From Tetraselmis striata (taxonomy: Eukaryota > Chlorophyta > Chlorodendrophyceae > Chlorodendrales > Chlorodendraceae), in the NCBI GenBank assembly GCA_006384855.1, contig VCJN01002096.1:1-64000 (forward strand): DNA of 64,000 nt, read 5' to 3'. Numbering within the stretch: the stretch's first letter is position 1; each line of letters starts with the position of its first letter. The notes beneath the pieces are model-generated. The model had not been told where the DNA came from. It did no database searches and saw nothing but the letters and a program-made list of their open reading frames with translations. Of this stretch, positions 11,794-21,733 are shown in pieces. Made by a program: the position numbers and the translations under genes.

Positions 11794-14304
11794 ATGGGCT
11801 CTAAGTCATGCTTCGGTGCTCTCCAGCTGTACGAGTGTTTATGCCGCATCGTTTGGGGGGCTTCCATTCTAAGGCATCTGCGCGGTGGTTTGGCTGTGCG
11901 TGCAGGTCAAGTTGCGTACTACACCAAGCAGCGCCTCTGCTCGTATGAGATCTCTGTCACTGCGAAGCAGCTGGGTGCCGCCTCAGACCTGTCTGACTCT
12001 GATCTCGCAGTGGAGATCGAAGAGAGCTCGTTGGCAATTGGCATCGCTGGCCGCCGGCCGTACATACAAGTGCGTTCACCCCAGCCTGCCCGCCTGTGAA
12101 ACGGAATTCAAACAGATACTATGAGCAGAAGAACTCGCTGTCACAAGCAGAGTCGCCGGCTTGCTGTTAGTCACGCAGTATGTTGCTGCCATGTTGTGTG
12201 CAGGGCTCGCTCTGGAAGTGGGCCGACCCATCAGCCAGTACATGGCATGTGCATAATGATGAGCTTCAGGTGGTTGTGCGGAAGCGGAACGATTCCTATG
12301 GGAGCTGGATTCATCTCCTTCAGGTACAGGACAGCGCATGCTGCCCGTGGCACATCAACCAGCAATTCACTCTACGTTCAGAACAGCTTTTGGGTGTGGG
12401 CGGGGAGACGAGTCCAATATCATGCTATCTAGGCCATGACAGGCCAACAATCGGTGTCCCGCAGGACACTGGCGACTCCTTCGCAAATCGACAGTCAGAT
12501 TGCCATAACCGCGTGGAGTTCGAAGCTTTGGGCGAGCAGCGAGCTGCAGATCGCATGCACAAGCTCAGGGTATGCATCCTCTCAGATAACGCAACAGACA
12601 CGGAGGGGCGTTGTACATGCACCCGTGTCACCTGACGTCTGATCACTGCTATTTTAGGCTGAAGCTGCAGCCAAATCTGCCCTCATCCAACGATGCCTGG
12701 ATGAGCCAGTTCACAAGGTAAGGAAACGCCTTCCCGCCCGCCTCTGTCTTGCCGACCGCATAGTTCCCATAATCTGAACAGACTCCCCAGACGCTGACAC
12801 TATGAAATTTTCAGGTGGCATTCCTCTTCCCAGGCCAGGGCGCCCAGAGTGTGGGCATGCTCAAACAAGCACAGGTCCGCCGCCCAAACATGATCAAAAC
12901 AACAAGTCCCCTGCTCTCCCGCTCTAGCAGCGGCTTGCATTGCCTTCCGGAAACCTGTGCTGGCAGCTGATGAGACCTCTGTGCATTCTCCAGCACCTGC
13001 TGCCGGTGCAGAAGATGAACGCCATCGCGTATGAAGTGCTGGGTTACGATCTCCTTGATCTGTGCATGAATGGCTCCGAGAAAACTCTCAACCAGACGCA
13101 GTACTCGCAGCCGGTACGCCCCCCTCCCCCTTCAGGCCGTGGTCTGATCCCCCTCCCACCTGCTTGGCCCCTATCACCGTGATCCATTGAGATTCTCTCT
13201 CAGCCCGGATGTTTGCCCCCCTTGCATCACCAATTATACTATGCATACCATGGACATCGACGTGTGGCTGGCTGACAACACGGCGCCTCTATGGATGCAG
13301 GCCATGCTGATGGCCAACCTGGCAGCCGTGGAGCTTTTACTGTCAAGGGGTCATGGCAGTGTGGTCAAGATGTGCTCCGCCGCGGCAGGGCTGTCCTTGG
13401 GAGAGTGGGCGGCGCTGGTGTTTGCGGGCGTGATGAGCTTTGACGACGCCATGCGCTGCATCAAGGTGCGCGGGGAGATGATGGCCGCCGCAGCCCTGGT
13501 GGGCCCACAGCAGGGCATGATCAACGTGGTGGGCCTGGAGCATTCCCAGTTGGTCAACATCTGCAGCGCCATCGCGTCCGAGTCCCATGGCACCACATGC
13601 CAGGTGCGCCCTTGCTGCCCCAAACCCCCCTCCCGCGCTCGAGCATCCAGGTAGCTCCAGAGGCTGCATGCGGAGGTGGCACCCTCCCCCCGGGTCTGGC
13701 TCGACAGATGACGGAATGTCTCCACGCCGCCACAGGTCGCGAATCACCTGTTCCCGAAGGGCTTCACTGTCTCTGGCCAGAAGGCCGCGCTGGCGAAGGT
13801 TCAGGCAGCCGCCAAAGAGCAAGGCGCCACAAGGGCCACCGAGGTAGGAATGCGCGCCCGAGCGGAGCCTAATGCAACTGCATTCTTGGCGGAATGAATG
13901 AACCCACGCCTTCCTCTCGTGATGGCTTCAACAGTTCGGGATTGACATCCGCCCATGTGTGTGGCGCCGGTTGACAGATTGCCGTGACGGGGGCCTTCCA
14001 CACCCCCCTCATGTCCCCGGCTATGGAAGCTATCAAATGCGCCATGGCAACCATCTCCTTGCACGAGCCGCGTATCCCAGTGATCTCCAACGTGACAGGG
14101 CAGCCAATGACCACCGCATCCGAAGTGCTGGAGCTGCTGCCCCGGCAGGTGTGCGAGCCGGTTCTATGGGAGCAGTCCCTTCGCACGCTGGTGGCCGGCG
14201 GCTGGAAGCGCCTGTACGAGCTGGGTCCCGGAGGGCAGCTCAAGCGCATCTGCGGCCGTGTCGACCGCGACGTCGAGGCGCATCTCATCCACGTGGCGCC
14301 TTAG
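11794..14304 (+). CDS. CS (p23/NudC-like) domain + malonyl-CoA:ACP transacylase
   Basis: The C-terminal two thirds is an FabD/MCAT enzyme, which loads malonyl groups onto acyl carrier protein for plastid fatty-acid synthesis. Exons: 11794(?)-12069, 12204-12323, 12465-12569, 12658-12717, 12815-12874, 12994-13113, 13301-13603, 13736-13843, 13978-14304; all junctions are phase 0 and the model gives about 492 aa. Visible MCAT motifs are FLFPGQGAQ (about residue 190), GLSLGEWAAL with the nucleophile Ser (about 279; the plant-type GLSLG rather than bacterial GHSLG), VRGEMM with the substrate Arg, and GAFHTPLM with the catalytic His (about 392). Exons 1-2 encode a CS domain (YEISVTAKQL...LAVEIEESSLAIGI...STWHVHNDELQVVVRK). 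ATG 11794 is the first in frame, but 11905/11906 is also a good acceptor, so the true start may lie in an upstream exon. TGTAA follows the stop by 80 nt. Confidence 0.85.
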
Positions 14305-14383
14305 GCAGCATCCGTTCGTAGCGCTCTAGCCTTGCAGTGCCTTAGCCTCTGGGCACATCAATTGATTGACTGCCTCCTAATGT

Positions 14384-14388
14384 TGTAA
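14384..14388 (+). terminator. TGTAA poly(A) signal of the malonyltransferase gene
   Basis: TGTAA 80 nt after the stop at 14302-14304, the usual chlorophyte polyadenylation signal. A 17-nt poly-C tract (14552-14568) lies between it and the convergent gene. Confidence 0.55.
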
Positions 14389-14918
14389 ACAGCATACCCT
14401 GTGGTGCGGCCGGGACGCCCTCTGCACACCCCAGGGCTGCGGCGAGCTGTTCCACCTCCAGTAAGTGCAACTGCTGCCTAGGTTTAGGGTTGACTACAAC
14501 CCAAAGCTGGTTCCATTATCTCTCCAACGGATCAGCATACTGTCCCATACGCCCCCCCCCCCCCCCCCTTCTCTATCTTCCCAGGCATAGACCAAAGTCC
14601 TGTTGGCTGTACCTCCTAGGACACCATAAGGCATAATCAGCATGGTGAATGAAAGTGACAGGTAGCAAAGTGATCCATACGGCACCAGTCGCTGTCATAC
14701 GAGACATGCTTCCATGCCGCTTCTCATGCCGCTTTGACAAACCGTATAGATCGTTCATCCAGAGCCACATGAGTATACCCGAGTCGTGATGACTCCCAAG
14801 CGGAATAGATACGGAGATACCTTTAAAACAACGTGGGGGCTCTGCAGCGTAAGTGTTCGTGGGGCGAGGGGAGAGCGTGAAGAAGGGAGGGGGGAGACGG
14901 GGGTAGAAGTGACGCAGC

Positions 14919-15713
14919 TCACTGCTGCTCAAAATCGAAGGTAAACACCATGCCATCATTGCCCACGATAGCGTTCTCCGGCGGTGGCTCGTCCTTCTTC
15001 TTCCCGTAGGACCGCTCCTCCACCGACAGCTCCGCGCGAGACATGTCGCACACCTTCTCATCGACGCACACGCAGTTCGCGCCCACAGACAGCGTGCGCT
15101 TGAGCTCGAATCCGGGGCCGCAGGCGCCACCTCCTTGCTGTGGCCAACCGGTGGGAAGGAAGGGGGGTGCGGGCGTGTGTGTTGGGGGGGGGGGGGGGGG
15201 GGGGGATGAGCGCCATCGAAAGCGATACTCGAACACAATACATGTAAGGCCCAGCACTGGAGTGGACAGCGAGATGCAAAGGCAGGGCACCTTGCAGGCA
15301 GGTAGGCATAGATGGGAAGAAATATACCGCGGGTGTTGTGCTGAATCATTACAGCGACTAGAAAAATATATGAAGATATATTGTCCTGAGAAATGGGAAG
15401 GTAAGAGGGGGGGGGGGGGGGGCAAGAAGGGCGTCACCTTGTACAGCTCCTCGGCCGTGGGACCAGACCGGCTCTTCATGACGTCAGCGTAAGGGTTAGC
15501 GTCCCGAGTGCTGCTCATGCCTGCGGGAAGCTTGGCGTCGGCCGCAGAGACTGTGCCGAAGGAGGCGCCCAGCAGGAGCGCGCCCGCGAGCACGTCGGCT
15601 GGCTTGGGCGCCAGCGCAACCAGCTGATGAGGCAGCCTCGCGGCGGGGCGCTGCCGCTGCTGCGACCTGCTCGCGGCGGAGCCGCAGACGACTGGGGCCC
15701 GTGCAAGTGTCAT
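14919..15713 (-). CDS. Putative thylakoid-lumen/plastid-targeted protein, 164 aa
   Basis: Two exons on the minus strand: 15713-15438 (92 codons) and 15137-14919 (72 codons plus TGA), joined in phase 0 (AAG/GTGACG ... CCACAG/CAAGG). The N-terminus is Arg/Ala/Ser-rich (MTLARAPVVCGSAASRS) and is followed by a hydrophobic segment ADVLAGALLLGASFGTVSA with an AxA-like cleavage site, the layout of a bipartite lumen-targeting peptide. The mature part has a Cys cluster (GGGACGPGFELK, ANCVCVDEKVC) and an acidic end (FTFDFEQQ). No known family recognised. The 300-nt intron contains two runs that are poly-C in the sense strand. It is convergent with the malonyltransferase gene and divergent from bL11c. 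A longer in-frame extension at the 5' end lacks an ATG. Confidence 0.7.
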   Translation of the reverse strand: MTLARAPVVCGSAASRSQQRQRPAARLPHQLVALAPKPADVLAGALLLGASFGTVSAADAKLPAGMSSTRDANPYADVMKSRSGPTAEELYKVTPFLPPPPPLLPSHFSGQYIFIYFSSRCNDSAQHPRYISSHLCLPACKVPCLCISLSTPVLGLTCIVFEYRFRWRSSPPPPPPPTHTPAPPFLPTGWPQQGGGACGPGFELKRTLSVGANCVCVDEKVCDMSRAELSVEERSYGKKKDEPPPENAIVGNDGMVFTFDFEQQ

Positions 15714-16618
15714 ACTATCGAGAAGTTCACCCAAGCGGTCGGCGAGGGTGTGCAGGGAGGTGTGACGAGCACACACGATGAGCGAGTCAGCTGTCAGCCT
15801 GGTACGGGTACCAGTAGCAGCGCGGCGGCAATCGGAAGGCGCATCGCGCTACTGTTCGGCGTACGGACGGCGGCGCGTACAGGCCAGGGTCCTGGTATTG
15901 GTATTGGTATTGGTATTGGTATTGGTATTTGTATTGGTATTGGTATTGGTATTGGTATTGGTATTGGTATTGGTATTGGTACAATCATCATCATCAGGTA
16001 CAGCACCGCTAATAATCCTTACATTCCGCAGCATATAGAATCTTTATTATATAGCGATATAACAGGGATATAATCATATTATACAGCGATGATATGTCCT
16101 TTTCGCGATATATCCTCATATTAATGTTTAGAGATTAACTCCCTAATATAGATCGATACATCCTTATAGAGATAATCCTTAAATAGCAATAGGGGCCCTC
16201 AGCTACTTTATATTTATCAAAAATTATTCGTGCTTCGACATGTAAGGATTACGAGGTAAGGATTAAATGCATAATATACTATCGAATTCGGTTTGCCGCG
16301 CGCACGCATACACGCATCAGTACGAATACGTATGTCGTCGCGAACAAATTATTTTATTTATCCTTAAAGGACAGTCGAGTATGTTCCTACTGTTTTGAGA
16401 TATCCGATTAGGAGAGCTCGCGCAGACGGCACGCGCTGTCGTGGCAGCCTTTCGTGGCGGCGTTGCTCCAGCAACACGCCGTCGCCGCCGCCGTCCTCCT
16501 GACTCGCGCTCTCGCTGTCGTTGCCACCGGGCTGCGCATTGGCCGCCCAGTCCCCCCCCACCCCACATCCCACGCGTCCCCCTCCTGCCCCTTCTCCTCC
16601 TCTGTCAGCAGTCCCGCC
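15714..16618. other. Divergent intergenic region, AT-rich
   Basis: Sits between the 5' ends of the lumen-protein gene (-) and bL11c (+), so it probably carries both promoters. It contains the GGTATT microsatellite and, at 16000-16380, AT-rich sequence with repeated ATCCTTA motifs. No TATA box stands out from the AT-rich background. Confidence 0.6.
15894..15981. repeat. (GGTATT)n microsatellite, about 14.7 copies
   Basis: Hexanucleotide tandem repeat with one interrupted unit (TTTGTATT). It translates as alternating Val-Leu or Gly-Ile; these ORFs are not genes. Confidence 0.95.
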
Positions 16619-18033
16619 ATGGCCTGCATCGCAGCGACCCTCGCCACCTGCGCCGCCAGCTCCGCTGTGCGCCGCAACGGCGGAGCGGCGGCGCCCGCGC
16701 CTGCCCGCGTGGCGCTCGGCAGCAGCTTCACAACCGGCAGCGCCGCGCGCATCGGCGGCGCCCCGCTGGTTGCATCACGGCGGTCCACCGCTGGCGCCAC
16801 CGCCACGCGCCAGGTCACCACCATGGCTGCCAAGGGTGAGCATCGGTGCACTGGAAGCATGATTAGGGAGGTGTTGGCGGCTTTTCGGGGGTCAGCTGGA
16901 TGGCGCCGCCGGCTCTTTCCGCAGCCTGCACTGGGGCTCACCCAGAACCTAGCAGAGCTGTTTCAGCAGTTATCATGTCATATCTGGGGCTCCCTGTAGC
17001 GATTCTCCCGCAAACTTTTCCTCAACAAACATCATGCACCCGCAGTCCCGCGCCAGTGGTGCTGGCAGGGGGGGTTACTGTGGGGTTTTTGCAGGTCGGT
17101 TTGAGGGACCGGAACGGTGCTGGGCATGTGTATTGCTGGAGGTCCGGCGTGTGGTACTCACAATGCAGAGCGTGCCTGTGGCCCTTGCCCCGGACAGTGG
17201 CCCGCGTCATCAAGATCGCGCTGCCTGCTGGCAAGGCCAACCCCGCGCCCCCTGTCGGTCCCGCTCTCGGCGCTGCTGGCGTGAACATCATGGCCTTCTG
17301 CAAGGAGTACAACGCCGCCACCCAGGACAAGGCCGGCATGATCATCCCATGCGAGATTACCGTCTATGAGGTGCGCATGTCGCCGGGTCCCGCACGCACT
17401 GCATATTTGCCACTGGCTGGGCGCATGGCGCTTATGCCGAGAGTTTTCGCTGAGGACTGCTGCGTGTCCAGGACCGGAGCTTCACCTTTGTCCTCAAGAC
17501 ACCTCCAGCCTCCGTTCTGATCAAGAAGGCTGCAGGTGGGATGCCCCCTGCCCCCCCCCCCTCCCCCCCCCCCCCCTGTCTCTTGAAACCTCGGTTGCTT
17601 TTGCCGCCCCTGGACCTATGCCAGGTTATTTTGATGTTGCATAGTGGAGCTTTGGGCATGATGCCTTGCCGGCATGTCACATGTGGACAACGGTTCACCC
17701 CCACTGACCTCGTATGTATTGACAGGCATCCAGAAGGGTGCTGGGGAGTCTGCGGCGGGTAAGATCGGCACAATCACTGAGGCGCAGCTTAAGGAGATTG
17801 CCGAGATCAAAATGCCTGACCTGAATGCCATCACCGTCGAGGCCGCCATGAAGATTGTCGGTGGCACGGCTAGGAACATGGGTACGTTACTGGCCTCGCC
17901 CCTGCCACTGCCGCCTCCCCCCTTCCTCTCCACCTCTCAGCACAGTGCTCCTCTTCCCCGCCTGCTTGCCTGTCCTAAGCAATGACTTTCTGCGCTTTTG
18001 CCGTCCTTTGTAGGTGTGACCATCGAGGGCTAG
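16619..18033 (+). CDS. Plastid ribosomal protein bL11c (nuclear gene)
   Basis: Large-subunit protein of the GTPase-associated centre of the plastid ribosome. Five exons: 16619-16835, 17198-17370, 17472-17535, 17726-17881, 18014-18033; phases match at every junction and give 209 aa. Residues 1 to about 70 are a transit peptide ([17 protein letters not shown]..., Ala/Arg/Ser-rich). The mature protein has the L11 N-domain ([32 protein letters not shown]), the linker [19 protein letters not shown], and the rRNA-binding C-domain ([19 protein letters not shown]) ending NMGVTIEG. The last exon codes only five residues and the stop. Intron 3 contains an interrupted poly-C stretch. Confidence 0.95.
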
Positions 18034-18169
18034 ACTGCTATCGGACTGTCACGAGTCATCATCAGGCCCGCTATCAAAGGCCTGGTCAAATAGATGGGCA
18101 GTATCCCCGCCAAACCACGCGGGCTGGTATGCACTGGGGCATATCCGCCAAAGGACACGTCGTAATTGA

Positions 18170-18174
18170 TGTAA
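18170..18174 (+). terminator. TGTAA poly(A) signal of bL11c
   Basis: TGTAA 137 nt after the bL11c stop codon, consistent with chlorophyte 3' ends. Confidence 0.55.
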
Positions 18175-18878
18175 CAACATTATCCTCAGCGGCTCGCCCT
18201 CTCAACTTTGGCCACGAAAGCTCAACTACATTAACTTTCCAAGCTTTCTCCCTCGCTTGGCACCCTCTAGGTTGAAGTCCTCGCTAGTCTAGATGTTTTT
18301 TGATGGGTTGGTGCTTACTATCTGCAAGTGACACTTTTGCACCGACGGCGCGGCCGTGTGTGAATGAAAACGATCCACGGCAATGTGGGAAGGTGAGGGA
18401 ACGGTGGGCTGGGGACGGGCATTAGGGCCGTTGCTTTCTTTACAGGCGGCTGTGCAACAAAGGGCAACAGCGATTTGGGCGCAACTGCACCTGGTGTGCG
18501 CGGGGGGTCATGCCGACCCTGACGCCGGATGACGACCAAGTGTCCTTGATTACATGTGCTAGAAGCGACACAGAAACATAAGAAGCGCCTAAATATACAA
18601 TGGTCCAAAAATAACCAGCAAACTTGAAACAACCCAAAGGAACCGACAACAGAGCCCAGCCACCAATCAGTTCGGCTCGTCCAGCGAGCAGACAGTGCCC
18701 TCCCCAGAGCACCTGGGGACCAAGGAAGGCTGAATCCCATCAGCCAGAAGTCCACCCATGGTACCGTGGACAGTAGCCGAGACGCGTTCTTAAACCTTGG
18801 CTACCAGTCGCTACTCCTGCCCCTGTTGATGCCGTGTTGGCAGAGCCTTCTAGCTCTATTCAGCGGGGCAAGCGACCT
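18175..18878. other. No gene seen
   Basis: Spacer between bL11c and the AT-rich retroelement. The gag-like frame is open upstream of its first ATG back to about 18790 (PVATPAPVDAVLAEPSSS), so element sequence may start there. Confidence 0.4.
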
Positions 18879-19940
18879 ATGCCTGTGGACACCGATGAGG
18901 GGAAACTACCTCCTCAAAGGAGGGCTTCTCTGGTGCGTCCTCTCTCAATTAAAATACCCCTGCCTTGTGGCAACGACATGTTACATTCTGATCCTACCAA
19001 ACCACTCCAGCTCATCCACATTATGCATTCTCTAAATGTGATTAAGTCCTCCATAAAGGGCTTTGAGTATGATAAGATGGCTAAAACATATATTCCTAAC
19101 TCCATAAATAAACAATCTAAAGATTGTGCTTGGGTCCAAGATATGTTTGCTCGGTTCGGGTTCAATGAGCCTACAGCGTTTAATGGTTTTGGTGATATGT
19201 CTAAACATCTCATCACCTGTTTGTTGCATGAGAGAACCTTTTGTTCACTCAATAATGACGTACCCCAGACTATGGACTACGCTCTGAATGGGCTTCAGCT
19301 CAAGTTTTGCCCGGATCTAATCTCAGCATACTACCGTTGGCTCCGGATGTTGTGGGGGTTTAGCAACAGACAAAGCACTGTTAATGCTTTCCTGAACCAC
19401 TTCAAGCTTAAAGTGAGCAAAGATCAGGCCATTTATCTTAAGTTTCATGAGGCTCTGAAAATGGCCATGGGCCATCTTAATGCACCATTGACATTCGCCA
19501 ATCTGTCCAGTGTTATGGAGGATCTGAATCGTTATTATGTTCTCACACAAGGGTCTCGGTCTCTCGCGGGCCCTTCCCGCGAGCGCTCCTTCACAAAGAG
19601 GCGACCTGACACAAACCCGGGCCGAGGCCAACGCAGCGGTTCTGCCGGCCGAGGCAAGGGCCGTTATAATCCATCTCTTCCCAAGAGACCGGATGGCCCC
19701 CGAAAGCCTAAGGGTGGCAGAGGGGATAGCAGCAAATCTCTCCTTCAGCATGTTGCTGCCAAGGACAAACCTTGGGCCACTCCTTGGGGATTATTCGTTC
19801 ATATTGCAAAGGCATGGGTCACAGCCATCAAGTCTGCACACTCAGGAGTGATCCTCGTGGCAAGGACAAATTTTTGTCCGAGTTTAACAAACAATGTCGT
19901 GGATGGTGTGAGAAAAACTCTGCCGACGATTGGGACGTGA
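18879..19940 (+). pseudogene. Gag-like ORF of an AT-rich retroelement
   Basis: ORF of about 353 codons from ATG 18879 with base composition clearly more AT-rich than the host genes. An alpha-helical N-terminal part (LQLIHIMHSLNVIKSSIKGF ... AFLNHFKLKVSKDQAIYLKF) is followed by an Arg/Gly/Ser-rich basic tail (SRERSFTKRR, GRGQRSGSAGRGKGR), as in retroelement Gag proteins. Near 19790 the coding signal switches to another frame, which carries a zinc-knuckle-like YCKGMGHSHQVC. In that motif the expected first Cys codon reads CGT (Arg), one transition from TGT. Frameshift and lost Cys point to an inactive copy. I do not recognise the exact superfamily; no reverse transcriptase remains. Confidence 0.5.
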
Positions 19941-20041
19941 AAGCGGCCCAAACTTGGAATATAATTATGACAAGTACCAGGGTCCCAATAGCTTATCGAC
20001 CTTTCGAGAATAGGGAGAAGAAAATCTCCAAGAAGCATTAA
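19772..20041 (+). pseudogene. Frameshifted zinc-knuckle end of the gag-like ORF
   Basis: Second frame of the gag-like region: CKGMGHSHQVC then FLSEFNKQCRGWCEKNSADD, ending in a basic REKKISKKH tail and a stop. It only makes sense as the continuation of the preceding ORF after a one-base shift. Confidence 0.45.
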
Positions 20042-20345
20042 AGCAGCTGACTGTTGGACTCATAACCCTAACTGCTGGTACAATGAGTGTTTAGCGAACA
20101 TAATGTTTCTTTTAGGCATAGTAACTGGACATGCAAGCATTTGTGTATGCAATCATTTTGCCTCCCCACATGAACTTGGTGATAGGGATGCATGATGGTG
20201 TGAGCAACCTTTAGCTACGGGTGATTTGGATTGTGCTCACCTAGTGATTCCCTAGGGCGGGTCATGGTGCTAACTGCCCCTGTCATTTTGCCACGTTCAC
20301 CAATAGATAAAGAGATTCTTGACATCGCTAGCCAGCAACACCATT

Positions 20346-20915
20346 ATGCTGCCGAAACCGGCAATTGTCGACGATATTGGGCATGTGCGTTTGAAACGCA
20401 AGGTCGATGATGACCCTCAGGTCATGCACCATTACTTAGATGACAATAAACGCAGACGCCGCCGGCAACATCGTGAGATACACCGTTACAAGCCGGTTAA
20501 AGAGGCTGTTGAACCGATGCCTGATTCGAAACCAATTTTTGAACGTATGCCTCCTACGACGGTTGATAAAATTTCACTAACTCAGTCTCAAAATGTTGAT
20601 GAGGCTATTCAGACCGTCAGTGAGTTCATCGAAGCTTATTGTCAGGCTAGTATGGATCGGGCTTGCCAAGCCGATCCTGTGGATGATACTCCAATGCATG
20701 ACGCCGATGAATATCCGTTATTTGACCAGGAAGAGAGGGACAAAATAAATGCCTTATTAAACGGTCCCTTTACCATGGACGGAGCGGCAACAGCTGCATC
20801 CTCCAAAATTCCATCTTGTTTTTGTTCTCCCACTAACTCTTTACTTGACACTGGCCTGTTTGATCACCATATCGGGTTGAACCCTTCTTTTAAGAATATC
20901 CCAGAGGTCAAGTAG
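20346..20915 (+). CDS. Second AT-rich retroelement ORF, unknown (189 aa)
   Basis: ATG-initiated ORF with the same AT-rich codon use as the gag-like ORF. It has a basic patch (NKRRRRRQHREIHRYK), an acidic centre (DDTPMHDADEYPLFDQEERD) and a stop at 20913-20915. Overlapping sequence downstream in another frame (about 20918-21060) reads FEFKKQRNPFKLRGIAIPRW, so the coding region probably continued through a frameshift before being truncated. Position after a gag suggests the start of a pol-like ORF, but no catalytic motif is present. Confidence 0.4.
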   Translation: MLPKPAIVDDIGHVRLKRKVDDDPQVMHHYLDDNKRRRRRQHREIHRYKPVKEAVEPMPDSKPIFERMPPTTVDKISLTQSQNVDEAIQTVSEFIEAYCQASMDRACQADPVDDTPMHDADEYPLFDQEERDKINALLNGPFTMDGAATAASSKIPSCFCSPTNSLLDTGLFDHHIGLNPSFKNIPEVK

Positions 20916-21048
20916 TTTTGAGTTCAAAAAGCAGCGCAATCCTTTCAAGTTACGAGGTATTGCCATACCTCGTTGGAAGACTAATAAGTCATTTATCCGT
21001 CACATTTTGAGCTCTTACAAGAGACTCGACACTTCACCTAAAAGTACA

Positions 21049-21180
21049 TACCAGGGTTGGGCTGCAGTATCTCCTGCACTGCAGGCTGCAATAAGTGCAG
21101 CCGGCAGTTAATCTACTGCACTACTGCAGCCTGCAGTACTTCCCGAAAAGGGGCTGCAGTGCAGCTACCCAAAATGCCCT
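21049..21180. repeat. CTGCAG-rich, locally palindromic stretch
   Basis: Multiple CTGCAG and TGCAGT/ACTGCA words in both orientations at the 3' side of the AT-rich element, able to fold on itself. It may mark the element's truncated end. Confidence 0.5.
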
Positions 21181-21733
21181 AAATCTCACTGGATAACGTT
21201 TGGATGGCGCCCCCCAATGATAATAAGCCGTATGGCGACGGTTCCGGCGGTCGGAGCGCTGCGGATAGCACTGTATTCGCCCGTATCATAACATATGGAC
21301 GCATCGGGGCATACACCAGTAGACCACACACATCACCAGCCGAACCTATCCTCACTTCACGCTCACCCAGGCAGCACTACCTGTCATTCCTCCTCTCGTC
21401 ACTCTTCGTCAATTATACGGAGGGAGACCAGTCTGTCGCGAAGCAGGGCGCAGCGGCGATGGCGGAGGACAGCACCGCCGCCGCCGCGGCCAGCACTGCA
21501 ATGGAGTTGTGCTCTTGATGTAAGCCAAAACATATGTGGTACCCCTCCCCCGCCCCCTCCTCCCCCCCCCCCCCCTCTCCCCACACACACACACAACACA
21601 GCTTCTGACTTTTACCCCCCCCCCCTTTACTGCTGGCTGATGTTTGCTGACTGCCGCCTGCTCCCTACCCGCACACCTTCAAAGTCAAAAAGATCACGAC
21701 AAGGTTGTGTCAAAAGTCAAGGTCAGTGCCACC
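21181..21733. other. No gene seen
   Basis: Holds poly-C runs near 21560-21576 and 21616-21627. Proline-rich ORFs here cross those runs and are not supported. Confidence 0.4.

Noticed and set aside
13373..13420. Loss of the GHSLG motif in the malonyltransferase
   Set aside because: GLSLGE is the normal form in plant and plastid-type MCATs; the Ser, substrate Arg and catalytic His are present.
15787..16034. ORFs of alternating Val-Leu, Gly-Ile or Tyr-Gln
   Set aside because: All are translations of the GGTATT microsatellite in different frames.
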